17,034 nt of DNA from CAYLSO01 sp964386525 (GTDB lineage Bacteria > Eisenbacteria > RBG-16-71-46 > DASYSL01): contig CAYLSO010000125.1 of the NCBI GenBank assembly GCA_964386525.1, forward strand, positions 1 through 17,034, written 5' to 3'. Position numbers and translations under genes: made by a program. Numbering within the stretch: position 1 is the first letter of the stretch; each line of letters begins with the position of its first letter. Positions 8,425 to 16,810 of the stretch are shown here, in pieces. Under the pieces are notes generated by a model, which saw only the letters and a list, made by a program, of their open reading frames with translations, had not been told where the DNA came from and did no database searches.

Positions 8425-10419
8425 GTGACCCCCGCGCCTCGCCGACTCCCCGCCCCCCTGGCCCTGGCCACCCTGGCGATCGCCCTGACGGCCCCCGCCG
8501 CCAGCCCGCAGACCCTCTACCAGCTGCGCGTGACCGACCAGAACCGGGTGGGGCTGTCGGTCACCAATTACGGCTTCTTCGGCAACAACTTCGTCTCCCG
8601 GGCCCCCTCCTGCGAATACCCGCTGGGGCTCGGCTTCGAGCACATGAGCCGGGCCGGGCTCTGGGTGGGCGCCCTGGCGATCACCGACAGCGGCGAGGTG
8701 CGGCGGGTGACCACGGGGGCGATGGACAACTATCAGGGATCGAACCAGGTCCGGGACACCGAGTGGTCCCCTCTGCCGGGCGGCATCGCCATCCGCTCCG
8801 ACCTGGCCAACAGCCGCTACTACAGCCCGGACGCGGTCTCCGAGCAGGACCTGGTGGCGGCCTACCGCGACCGGCCGGCCCGGGGGCCCCAGGGGGCCGA
8901 CGCCGAGGACCACGTGCCGCTCGGCGTGCGGATCTCCCAGTCCGTTTATTCGTTCGGCATCGAGCCGGCGAGCCACTTCGTCATCTTGCATCTCACGCTG
9001 GTCAACGAGGGGCCGCTCCTGCGCGACGCATATGCAGGCCTGTATACGCAGTTAGTGAGCGGCGACAAGAATCTCTACTCGGTGTGGCCTCCCTCGGCCA
9101 CCTCGGGTCCGGGTTCCTGGTACTACCGCCATTACGCCGATTACGTGGACTCGCTGCGCCTGGTGCGCGAGCACTACTGCGACGGGGTGCCGCCGGCCAG
9201 CGGCGACCCCGAGGAGTGCCTCAACTTCAGCCGCGCCCCCTACTGGGCGGGCGTGAAGCTCCTCGGCGCTCGCAGCCACAGCGCCGCCCTCGACAGCGCC
9301 ACCCTGGCCCGCGGCAGCGCGCGCTTCCGGCTGTGGAACTGGGATCCCAGCGACACCACGCGCGACACCGACGCCGAGCGCTTCGCGCTGATGGCCCAGC
9401 CCGGCGCCGACCCGCCGCACATCCCGCGCACCGAGCAGTTCTCGCCGATCGAGCTGCTGAGCTTCGGTCCGATCGAGCTCTTGCCTCCCGGCGACAGCCT
9501 GTCCGTGGACTTCGCCTTCGTCTTCGGGTCCACCCAGGCGGCGCTGGAGGAGAACGCGCGCTTCGCCCAGTTCGCCTTCGACCTGGAGTACCGCCTGCCC
9601 AAGCCTCCCCCCTCGCCGCGGCTGCATCTGCGGCCGGCGGAGAACCGGGTCACCCTGCTTTGGGACGACTCTCCGGAGCGGGCCTTCGACGAGACCAGCC
9701 CGCAGCCCGGCGGGCTCGACTTCGAGGGCTACCGCGTCTACCTGGGCGCCGACCGCAACGACCTGCGCCGGGTGGCCGAGTTCGACGTGCCCGACACGGC
9801 GGGCTTCAACACCGGCCTGGCGGCCCTCCGCCTGCCGGAGCCCGAGATCATCGCCGGCGACACGGTGCGCTACGCCTACACCGTCGAAGGGCTGCGCGAC
9901 GGCTTCAGCTACTTCGCCGCCGTCACTTCCTTCGACATCGGCGACCAGCAGGTGCCGAGCCTGGAGAGCGGCATCTCCCAGAACAAGAAGCTGCTGGTGA
10001 GCGCGGTGGCCCCCGGCGGCCGGCCCGGGCGCGGCGTGACCGTCTTCCCCAACCCCTACAAGGTCGAGGCGACGTGGGACCAGGGCACGCTGGTGCGCGA
10101 CCACTACCTGTGGTTCGCCAACCTGCCGCCGCGCTGCCGCCTGGCGATCTTCACGCTGGCCGGCGACCTCGTCTTCGAGACCGAATTCGACGGCGCCGCC
10201 TACCACGGCGCCGACGCCCGCGGCCTCTACGACCCGCGCAGCGATCTCGACGTGGACCCGCCGGATCTGTCGGGGAGCGCCTACGCCTGGAACCTGATCT
10301 CCCGCGAGGGCCAGGCGGTGGCCAGCGGCGTCTACCTCTTCGCGGTGCGCGACGCGGACACCGGTGCGGTGCAGCGCGGTAAGTTCCTGGTGATCAAGTC
10401 CGACCGCGAGGGGTTCTAG
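8425..10419 (+). CDS. large secreted protein with FnIII-like and C-terminal sorting-like domains
   Basis: 664 residues from GTG 8425, chosen because it opens a signal peptide (TPAPRRLPAPLALATLAIALTAPAASPQ, with cleavage near APAASP); no good ribosome site is seen, and no in-frame ATG lies closer than 8248. An N-terminal region (about 35-390) rich in W, Y and beta-strand patterns is of unknown function. Residues about 395-505 resemble a fibronectin type III domain (VTLLWDD...FEGYRVYLG...YAYTVEGL). The last 130 residues begin with VFPNPYK and end with YAWNLISREGQAVASGVYLFAVRD, typical of C-terminal cell-surface sorting modules in the FCB superphylum. About 52 of the last 72 residues match the truncated gene at 16810-17034. 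Probably an extracellular or outer-membrane structural protein; its substrate is unknown. Confidence 0.82.
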   Translation: MTPAPRRLPAPLALATLAIALTAPAASPQTLYQLRVTDQNRVGLSVTNYGFFGNNFVSRAPSCEYPLGLGFEHMSRAGLWVGALAITDSGEVRRVTTGAMDNYQGSNQVRDTEWSPLPGGIAIRSDLANSRYYSPDAVSEQDLVAAYRDRPARGPQGADAEDHVPLGVRISQSVYSFGIEPASHFVILHLTLVNEGPLLRDAYAGLYTQLVSGDKNLYSVWPPSATSGPGSWYYRHYADYVDSLRLVREHYCDGVPPASGDPEECLNFSRAPYWAGVKLLGARSHSAALDSATLARGSARFRLWNWDPSDTTRDTDAERFALMAQPGADPPHIPRTEQFSPIELLSFGPIELLPPGDSLSVDFAFVFGSTQAALEENARFAQFAFDLEYRLPKPPPSPRLHLRPAENRVTLLWDDSPERAFDETSPQPGGLDFEGYRVYLGADRNDLRRVAEFDVPDTAGFNTGLAALRLPEPEIIAGDTVRYAYTVEGLRDGFSYFAAVTSFDIGDQQVPSLESGISQNKKLLVSAVAPGGRPGRGVTVFPNPYKVEATWDQGTLVRDHYLWFANLPPRCRLAIFTLAGDLVFETEFDGAAYHGADARGLYDPRSDLDVDPPDLSGSAYAWNLISREGQAVASGVYLFAVRDADTGAVQRGKFLVIKSDREGF

Positions 10420-10437
10420 CGGCCGCTTGCACATCAT

Positions 10438-10471
10438 CGGCCCGGCCGCCACGGGGGCGACCGGGCCGTTT
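10438..10471 (+). terminator. rho-independent-type terminator after the 8425 gene
   Basis: CGGCCCGG (10438-10445) and CCGGGCCG (10461-10468) form a perfect 8-bp stem. An inner CGCC/GGCG (10447-10450 with 10456-10459) extends it, and it is followed by TTTG. It starts 18 nt after the plus-strand stop, inside the 85-nt gap between two convergent genes. Confidence 0.65.
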
Positions 10472-10504
10472 GCGCCGGTGGGCGGACGGATTACGCGGGC
10501 CGCG

Positions 10505-12901
10505 CTACTTCAGCACCACCCACTTCTGGCTGAGCCGGCCCCCCTGGGCTTCGAGCCGCAGGAAGTAGACACCGGAGGCGAGGTCGACGCCGTCGCCGTC
10601 CTCGGCGCGCACGCTGACGCGCTGCGGACCGGCCACCGCGGGACCCTCCACGAGCGTCTTCACCAGGCGGCCCTGCAGGTCGTAGAGCTTGAGCGACATC
10701 TTCTGGCCGGGGCTCACCCCACCCGGCAGAGCGAACTCCACCACGGCGCCGCCCGCCGCCGGGTTGGGATACGGCGACGACAGCCGCAGCCCGCCGGCCA
10801 GCGTCTTGTCCCCCACGCCCACGACTTGCAGGTCGGCCAGGCCGCCCGAGTTGCGGTAGCGCATCGCGAACTCCTGCGTGTACAGGTTGGCGATGCGGGC
10901 ATCGTGGAAGATGAGCGTGTTCTCGTCGTTCTCGGTGTTGGCGGCGTTCGACCAGTTGTGCGAGCCGGTGATCACCAGCGGATCGAGCGTCCGATAACCC
11001 TGGTCGATGATCGCATACTTGTGGTGGATGTAGCCCGGCTCGGTGTCGGCGTGCACGTCGCCCGGCGGGCTCCACAGGCTGGTGCCCCCGGTGCCCGACA
11101 TCTCCCGCCACTCGCTGCCTAATTGGTTCAGCTCGTCGTTGTCGAAGACCCCGCGCACGTCGAAGCCCGGGATGCCGAAGAACTTACTGCGCATGGCGTC
11201 GGCGATGGGGTCCGAGGTGAACACCAGGATGGAGAAGTAGACGCTCGAGTCGGCCGTGCCGATGGCGTTGACGATCTTCGACCCGGTCCCGTCGGACGGC
11301 GAGAAGTAGAGGTCCACGTCGATGCCGTTGATGACGAAGTGGTGCGGCGTGTTGTCGGCCTTGCGGTTGCCCATGCGCGAGGTGGCCGAGTTGGGCGTGT
11401 CGGTGCTCGAGCCCCACTCCTCGTTGAACTCGGTGAGGTAGGCCTGCGCCAGGCCGTAGTCCTGCACCTCGATGCCGTTGTTGGCGTCGGCCATGTTCTC
11501 GTCGGACATGTTCACCGAGCCGGTCCACACCCAGTCGTTGGCGGTGTCGGCGTCGCGCCCGTCGAAGACGACGAACTTGTTGTGATGGATACCGCCGTTG
11601 ATGTGGTTGCCCCCGTAGGTGCTGGTGATCACCGGGATGCCCTGCGCCGCCAGCCGGGTGGCCTCCGTCGCGGCCTTCGTGGCGTCCCTGATCAGGCGCA
11701 CCTTGACGCCCCGATCCTTGGCGGCGATCAGAGCGTCGGTCAGCGCCGTGATGCTGAAGCTGTAGACCGCCATCGAGATGTCGCTGGTAGCGGCGGCGAT
11801 GCGGGCCAGCACCGGGGTCAGCAGGTAGACCTCGCCCTGGGCGACGTCGGGATTGGCCAGCGAGGCGTCGACGGTCTTGGAGAAGTAGAAGTTCATCGTC
11901 CCCGACGCCGAGGATGGAGTGATGAAGATGAAGTCGCCCGAGAGCCGAGTCCCCTGCGCGTCCGTGCTGGCCACACGGAAGTGGTAGAGCTTGCCGGGCG
12001 TCAGCCCGCTGAGCTGCACGCCGTGGGCGGTGACCGGCGTGGAATCGCCCTGCGCCGAGCCGTAGGCGGTGGTCAGCCCGTGGACCACCAGGCTGGTGGA
12101 GACCACGTCGGTCTCCCAGATGATGCGCGCCGAGGTGGAATCGATGTCCACCGCCTCCGGGGTGGTGGTGAAGTTCGGCCCGGGGATGAGCGGGATGATG
12201 TCGGTCTTGTAGCGCGGGACGATCTCGTAGCCGCCGTTGAGGGGGTCGACCCTGTCGAACTGGGACAGCACGCCGACGACGTCGAACGGCCCGCTCGGGT
12301 CGGGCGAGCCGCACACCTTTGAGTCCCTGTCAATGAACAGCGTCGCGGTGCCGGAGGCGTCTTGGATGGTAAGCAGGGCGTCGGCCCCGGTGCAGGTGGT
12401 CGGCCAGATGCCCGCCACGCGGGTCACGTTGTTGATGCGAATGAGCCGGCCCTCATTGGCTTCGGGGAACGAGTCGGCGGGCGACGCCAGGAAGGTGGCG
12501 TTCACTTGCGCGCAGGTCAGCACCAGCGGCTCGACGGCCAGGTTCCCCGTGCTGTGCAGCACGTAGCCGCCGAGGGTGCCCAGCTCGGTCAGCCCCATGT
12601 AGGACGTCACCGTGCCCTCGACCGTGACGCTGTCGCCCAGGTTGAAGTGGAACGGCCCGATGCCGTTGAGCTGGAAGAGCGTGACGCCGCCGGTGGCGTC
12701 CTGGATCGTCACCTCGGTGTGAGTGGTCGAGCGCACGCTGTCCGGCGAGGTCACGATGCCGGTGACCGCGAAGCGGTATCCCGTCTTGCTGGGAAGGCCG
12801 GTCGAGTTGTTCTCGTGCAGTTCCGAGATGGGGATGGCGGAAGCGGCGGTGGCGGCGAGAAGGCAGAATACGACGATCCAGAGCGCGGCGGCACGGTGCA
12901 T
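10505..12901 (-). CDS. secreted phospholipase D-type protein with OB-like, FnIII and sorting-like domains
   Basis: 798 residues from ATG 12901, with a GGGAGA ribosome site 11 nt upstream. Signal peptide MHRAAALWIVVFCLLAATAASA. OB-fold-like segments (about 25-235, with 'VTGIVTSPDS...TIQDATGGVTLF' and 'LLTIQDASGTATLFID') precede an FnIII-like domain (about 243-328). The PLD domain (about 335-685) has two complete HKD motifs: H440-x-K442-x4-D447 with GSVN, and H626-x-K628-x4-D633 with GSHN. This family cleaves phosphodiester bonds; small secreted members are often nucleases, others lipases. The C-terminal 100 residues (YPNPAAGG...LYDLQGRLVKTL...ASGVYFLRLEA) form a FlgD-like/sorting module. A secreted nuclease with an OB domain is an attractive reading, but the substrate is inferred. 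Its 5' neighbour (13065-15110) shares the OB-plus-sorting layout. Confidence 0.9.
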   Translation of the reverse strand: MHRAAALWIVVFCLLAATAASAIPISELHENNSTGLPSKTGYRFAVTGIVTSPDSVRSTTHTEVTIQDATGGVTLFQLNGIGPFHFNLGDSVTVEGTVTSYMGLTELGTLGGYVLHSTGNLAVEPLVLTCAQVNATFLASPADSFPEANEGRLIRINNVTRVAGIWPTTCTGADALLTIQDASGTATLFIDRDSKVCGSPDPSGPFDVVGVLSQFDRVDPLNGGYEIVPRYKTDIIPLIPGPNFTTTPEAVDIDSTSARIIWETDVVSTSLVVHGLTTAYGSAQGDSTPVTAHGVQLSGLTPGKLYHFRVASTDAQGTRLSGDFIFITPSSASGTMNFYFSKTVDASLANPDVAQGEVYLLTPVLARIAAATSDISMAVYSFSITALTDALIAAKDRGVKVRLIRDATKAATEATRLAAQGIPVITSTYGGNHINGGIHHNKFVVFDGRDADTANDWVWTGSVNMSDENMADANNGIEVQDYGLAQAYLTEFNEEWGSSTDTPNSATSRMGNRKADNTPHHFVINGIDVDLYFSPSDGTGSKIVNAIGTADSSVYFSILVFTSDPIADAMRSKFFGIPGFDVRGVFDNDELNQLGSEWREMSGTGGTSLWSPPGDVHADTEPGYIHHKYAIIDQGYRTLDPLVITGSHNWSNAANTENDENTLIFHDARIANLYTQEFAMRYRNSGGLADLQVVGVGDKTLAGGLRLSSPYPNPAAGGAVVEFALPGGVSPGQKMSLKLYDLQGRLVKTLVEGPAVAGPQRVSVRAEDGDGVDLASGVYFLRLEAQGGRLSQKWVVLK

Positions 12902-12934
12902 GAGCACGGGAGTCTCCCTGGAGGGCAAAGAGAA

Positions 12935-13008
12935 ACCGGGCGACCGACAGAGGGGGCAGCCTGCGGAGGGACCGCCCCGAGACTCTGTGGACGGTGGAGT
13001 CGCCCGGT
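12935..13008 (-). repeat. long stem-loop in the leader of the PLD gene
   Basis: ACCGGGCGAC (12935-12944) pairs exactly with GTCGCCCGGT (12999-13008). Inside, ACAGAG (12947-12952) pairs with CTCTGT (12983-12988) and GGGGC (12953-12957) with GCCCC (12974-12978), giving one extended hairpin. On the minus strand it is followed by TTTCTCTTTG and then the ribosome site of the PLD gene; on plus it is followed by CCTTTTG. It could be a terminator or a structured leader. Confidence 0.55.
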
Positions 13009-13034
13009 CCTTTTGCTATTCGATTGTCACTACG

Positions 13035-13055
13035 CGGCTGCCACCCCGGCAGCCG
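13035..13055 (-). terminator. candidate terminator after the OB-fold gene
   Basis: CGGCTGCC (13035-13042) and GGCAGCCG (13048-13055) form a perfect 8-bp stem with a 5-nt loop, 9 nt past the stop of the gene at 13065. No T-run follows on the minus strand, so the strength is uncertain. Confidence 0.45.
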
Positions 13056-13064
13056 AAGGCACCG

Positions 13065-15110
13065 TTAGTTTGCCACGACCAGCTTGGTCGCTGCAACCTT
13101 GTCCCCTAACTTCAACTGCGCGAAGTAGATACCGGACTGGACCTGACGCCCGTCGGCGTCGGCCCCCGCCCACCTCACGGAATGCGGTCCGGCCGCCAGC
13201 TCGGCGCCGTCGGTGAGCGTGGTCACCAGGCGGCCGCGCAGGTCGTAGAGCGCCAGCGTCGGCGCGCCCTTCTGCGGCAGCGTGAACGAGAACTGCGCCG
13301 CGCCGCGCGCGAAGGAGACCGGGTTGGCGCCGACGTTGCGCAGCGCGAAGGCGAAGCCCGCCGGCTCGGCCGAGACCACCGGCCCGAACACGAAGTCGCT
13401 GTCCAGGCGCGGCTCGAGCTTGAGCTGGTTGAAGGAGATCTCCACCACTCCCATTACCGAGGCGAAGGTGTTGCCTCGAATCGCGCGATAAGCGTAGTAG
13501 TCCTCGCCACGGTCGTCCACGTGCACGGTGTCCGGGCAGGTGATGTCGACGAAGCAAGGACCGCCGGCCTTGAGCATGAACTCGCCGTTGCCGACATTGT
13601 CGTCTTCGATGCCGACGTCATGCACACGGAGCAGTACACCCTCGTAGACCTCACGCGTGCCGCCGGCCGCAGTGGTGTCGTTGAGCGCCTCCAAGTTGGC
13701 CGCGGCGACCTCGATCGCGGGCGGCACGACGCCGGCCCCATTGATGCGCTCGAAGAAGGAGCCGGACCACTCCGTCTCGTCGAAGTACTCGACGGGGGTG
13801 CCGACCAAGGTCACGTCATCGCCCTGGGCCATCGAGCCCACGGGCGAGAAGAGCTTGAAGCCCGAGCGCGGGCCGCCGGCTGGATCCTCGATCCACGCAT
13901 ACCCTCCCCCAAAGCGCGCCGTGACGGTGCCGCGTACGGTGAGGGTCTTGCCCAGGTACTGCGTGGTGTCCGAGCCACCCGGACCGTTGAACTCGTCGCC
14001 AGCCACCGGCGACTGCATCCAGGCGATGGGGGTGAGGCCGGCCCGAAAGCCGTCGCCCTGAGCCGCCGGCATGACCGCGCCGAGCGCATCCTTTACCCCG
14101 ACTACCACCACCGACTCCGGCTCGGCCGGGGTCTGAGGTTCGGAGGTCGTGGTGAGGATGACGATCTGCTGCACACCGGAGCCGGGATCGGGCTGCAGAG
14201 TCGCCGCATCGATCGCCTTGCCGGTTCCAGCGCGCGAGTACTTGAAGCGATCCTGCGCGGTCACCGGGTCAAGCGCCCGGTCGAACACGACGCGAATCGA
14301 ATCGTTGGAAACCGCGTAGATATTCGTCACGTTGGGAGGCGCTGGAAAGACGATGTCGGCACCGTCGCGGCACATGATCCGATAGCCGCGGAACTGGATG
14401 GCCGACGGCATATTCTTCTGGGTCACGATCCCTTGCAGGAAATTGACCACGACGCCCACGTTTGGCTTGGTGATATAAGGATTGCACAACGAAGCCGTGT
14501 CGATGAGGATGGTGTCCAGGGGCGCCGAACCGTCCGCGTACACGGCTTGGGCGCACTGGAACGGCAGCGCGGTGTTATTCGTGACGCGGACGGCCTTGTT
14601 GAGCCGGCAGAACATACCCTCGTAGCTCTCCGAGGTGACCCCGCGCTCGGAGATGTCCCCGGTGGTCACGATGCTCGGACCCGGAATGCCCGGCAGCCCC
14701 AGGATTTCGACCTGCGGGACGTCATAAGTACTGCCGGATGCCGCAATGATCTCTTCCTCTCCGCTCGCATACGTCAGGAAGCGGCCGGTCACGCGCACCA
14801 GGTTGCCGCGCTGCAGGCCACTCAGTCCGTAGATGTTGTCGAAGCCGAACACGAGGACCCCACGGTACTGCCCCACAAGGTTGAAATCCTCGATGTAGTA
14901 GCCGCCGCCGGGCGTGAACGTATCCGCCCCAGTGACGATACCCACCACCCGGAGGGTGTCCGTGGCATCCAGCGTGTCCCACATCGCGCTGGTCGTGTCC
15001 TGGTAGTCGCGGATGGTGCAGTCGATGGGGATAGGGTCTGCACTGACGCCAGCGGGCACGACCGAGACGGCGAGAAGGGCGGCCAGCATCCACAGGTGTT
15101 TCGAACGCAT
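13065..15110 (-). CDS. secreted OB-fold-like repeat protein with C-terminal sorting-like domain
   Basis: 681 residues from ATG 15110, set by GGAGG 5 nt upstream and by the signal peptide MRSKHLWMLAALLAVSVVPAGVSA. Residues about 45-255 and 385-575 contain OB-fold-like units of the type found beside extracellular nucleases ('LRVVGIVTGADTFTPGGGYYIEDF', 'LTVRGTVTARFGGGYAWIED'). Between them, about 258-355 looks like an Ig-like domain ('NIYAVSNDSIRVVFDRALDP'). The C-terminal 90 residues (NPVSF...LYDLRGRLVTTL...QSGIYFAQLKL) form the FlgD-like/sorting module. There is no catalytic motif. It may be a binding or surface partner of the PLD-type protein downstream, with which it shares orientation and layout. 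It has its own good promoter. Confidence 0.85.
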   Translation of the reverse strand: MRSKHLWMLAALLAVSVVPAGVSADPIPIDCTIRDYQDTTSAMWDTLDATDTLRVVGIVTGADTFTPGGGYYIEDFNLVGQYRGVLVFGFDNIYGLSGLQRGNLVRVTGRFLTYASGEEEIIAASGSTYDVPQVEILGLPGIPGPSIVTTGDISERGVTSESYEGMFCRLNKAVRVTNNTALPFQCAQAVYADGSAPLDTILIDTASLCNPYITKPNVGVVVNFLQGIVTQKNMPSAIQFRGYRIMCRDGADIVFPAPPNVTNIYAVSNDSIRVVFDRALDPVTAQDRFKYSRAGTGKAIDAATLQPDPGSGVQQIVILTTTSEPQTPAEPESVVVVGVKDALGAVMPAAQGDGFRAGLTPIAWMQSPVAGDEFNGPGGSDTTQYLGKTLTVRGTVTARFGGGYAWIEDPAGGPRSGFKLFSPVGSMAQGDDVTLVGTPVEYFDETEWSGSFFERINGAGVVPPAIEVAAANLEALNDTTAAGGTREVYEGVLLRVHDVGIEDDNVGNGEFMLKAGGPCFVDITCPDTVHVDDRGEDYYAYRAIRGNTFASVMGVVEISFNQLKLEPRLDSDFVFGPVVSAEPAGFAFALRNVGANPVSFARGAAQFSFTLPQKGAPTLALYDLRGRLVTTLTDGAELAAGPHSVRWAGADADGRQVQSGIYFAQLKLGDKVAATKLVVAN

Positions 15111-15241
15111 GGAAACCTCCAAGAGCGAGGTGGTGCAGGGCATGGCGCCCATCATCCGTGCATCGGGGCAGGCATGTGCGCCGAATCCGTGCCTCAGGGG
15201 AGTGTGCGACGATCGCGTAACTATTTCGGGCGACCTGAGTT

Positions 15242-15270
15242 ATCCTACCAGCCGGCGAGGGATTTGTCAA
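15242..15270 (-). promoter_or_regulatory. sigma70-type promoter for the OB-fold gene
   Basis: On the minus strand, TTGACA (15270-15265, a perfect -35) is followed after exactly 17 nt by TAGGAT (15247-15242; 4 of 6 positions match TATAAT). The predicted transcript would start near 15235, giving a leader of about 125 nt before the ATG at 15110. It is the best promoter in the window. Confidence 0.7.
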
Positions 15271-15281
15271 CCGGGCAGCGG

Positions 15282-15321
15282 CCGCGGCGCGGGGCGCCCC
15301 TTGGCGCTCCGACCGCCGCGG
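15282..15321 (-). terminator. hairpin after the lipoprotein gene
   Basis: CCGCGGCG (15282-15289) pairs with CGCCGCGG (15314-15321). An inner GCGCC (15294-15298) pairs with GGCGC (15303-15307). It lies 25 nt past the stop of the lipoprotein gene and just before the promoter at 15270, a sensible place to separate two transcription units. It has no T-run on the minus strand. Confidence 0.45.
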
Positions 15322-15346
15322 ATTCGCACGCCGAAGATGATCTGGA

Positions 15347-16810
15347 TCACATCCCGAAGAGGTCCAAGATCTTGCGCAGCTCCGTGGCAGAGCGGCCGGG
15401 CAAGCCGCTGAAGGAGCTGTTCATGCCGCGCAGCGGGAAAGCCAGGTAAACGAATCTCCCCTGTCCGCTGCCGTAGCGTCGGTTGACGGCCACCGGCCAA
15501 TCGTCCACGTGCAGCGTGTCGAGCGTGCCCGGCGGGGCCAGGTACATGGCCTCGGCCGGATCCGCCAAGACGAACGCCTCGACCCCCGAGTAGATCCCCG
15601 TGGACTGCAGGCTGTCGAAGGGGCTCTGCCCGCCGATCACGAACTGGCCCGGCGAGATGACGAACCCGGTGGTGCTGTTGAGCTGGTTGACGCGCAGCTC
15701 GACGGCACCGAGCACCTCGCGGGTGAAGCCGTCTCCCAGCGCCCCGCCGGTGCCCACCAGGCGCGGACTGCCCAGGTAGAGGTTGCCCCCCGCGGACAGG
15801 AAAGCCCGGATGGGCCGGTCGGCCAGCCCCAGCGGCGCCGAGAGGTTGGGGTTGTTCTCGGAGCACCAGAAGACGTGGCGGAACAGGAGGAAGGTCTCGC
15901 GGACCGCGTCTTCGGTGGGGAAGTACGTGCCGGTGCCCAGGTCGATCACCGAGTAGTTGCCGGCGCCCAGCCGGGTGCTCAGCTCCGTGCGGTAGAAATT
16001 GTCGTAGAACGTGTTCCCCGGCATCTCGTCGACGAGCAGCGTCGTACCCGCCGGCGGCCGCACGTACCACGAGAACGAATCCGGCTCGCTGGCGCGCCCG
16101 CCGACGTCGATGACGGTCACGTAGACGGTGCGGCGCCGGGCCTCGACCTGGCCCGACAGCTCCTCGAAGAAGTAGCCGGGCAGGGTGATCCCCGTGGTCT
16201 TGACGACGGTGTCGCGCTCGGGCCGGCCGTCGAGCCACACGCGGTAGGAAGCCTGGGCGATGATGCCGTCGGGGTCGGAGGCGGTCCACCTGAACGCCGC
16301 CGCCGGCAGCGTCGTGTCGGGCGGCGTGCTGGTCAGCTGCACGCTCGCCGGCAGGTTGCTGAACGCGAACTGCTGCACCGCCGGCGTCGGGTCGGCGGTA
16401 CCGTAGTCGGTGATGCCGGCGTCGGCAACGCCGTCCGGCACGTCGTCGATGGCGCGCACCTGGAGCGTGGGGAAGTCGACGCCGTTCGGCGACCAGATGG
16501 CGAGCACCGAATCGTGCTCGGTGGTGAAGGTCCAGAGGCTGGAGTCGTACCCCGCCGGCGCGGCTCCAGGCTGGTACAGCCACCGGTAGGCGAAGCCCAC
16601 CACGCGGCCATCGGCGTCCTGCCCGTCCCAGTAGAAATGCTGCGTGTGCGCGGCGGTGTCGAGCTCGCCGGTCACCCAGAGCGTGGTCTCGGGCGCGCGG
16701 TTGGGGGCCAGGGTGCCGCGCACCTTGGCGCAGCCGGAGAGAGCGGCCACGAGGACGAGCGCGGCTGCCGCCGCGGATACCGGAGCCGAAAGCCGTATGC
16801 CGGGCCGCAC
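15347..16810 (-). CDS. lipoprotein with Ig/FnIII-like repeats and an amidotransferase-like fold
   Basis: 487 residues from GTG 16810, which shares its G with the TAG of the upstream gene and has GAGGG 6 nt upstream. The N-terminus is a lipoprotein signal with lipobox LSGC (Cys27). Two Ig/FnIII-like units follow: about 36-120 (APETTLWVTG...FYWDGQDADGRVVGFAYRW) and 155-250 (LTSTPPDT...FRWTASDPDGIIAQASYRVW). Residues about 257-485 alternate hydrophobic strands and helices: 'TLLVDEMPG', 'YSVIDLGTG', 'FLLFRHVFWCSEN', 'IRAFLSAGGNLYLGSPRLV', 'GRFVYLAFPLRGM'. That resembles class I glutamine-amidotransferase-like domains without an obvious catalytic Cys-His pair, so probably a binding role. Probably cotranscribed and coupled with the upstream paralogue. 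Confidence 0.82.
   Translation of the reverse strand: MRPGIRLSAPVSAAAAALVLVAALSGCAKVRGTLAPNRAPETTLWVTGELDTAAHTQHFYWDGQDADGRVVGFAYRWLYQPGAAPAGYDSSLWTFTTEHDSVLAIWSPNGVDFPTLQVRAIDDVPDGVADAGITDYGTADPTPAVQQFAFSNLPASVQLTSTPPDTTLPAAAFRWTASDPDGIIAQASYRVWLDGRPERDTVVKTTGITLPGYFFEELSGQVEARRRTVYVTVIDVGGRASEPDSFSWYVRPPAGTTLLVDEMPGNTFYDNFYRTELSTRLGAGNYSVIDLGTGTYFPTEDAVRETFLLFRHVFWCSENNPNLSAPLGLADRPIRAFLSAGGNLYLGSPRLVGTGGALGDGFTREVLGAVELRVNQLNSTTGFVISPGQFVIGGQSPFDSLQSTGIYSGVEAFVLADPAEAMYLAPPGTLDTLHVDDWPVAVNRRYGSGQGRFVYLAFPLRGMNSSFSGLPGRSATELRKILDLFGM

Noticed and set aside
13182..15449. Long plus-strand open frame opposite the OB-fold gene.
   Set aside because: It is antisense to a gene with a signal peptide, ribosome site, promoter and recognisable domains, and its composition is typical of a shadow frame.
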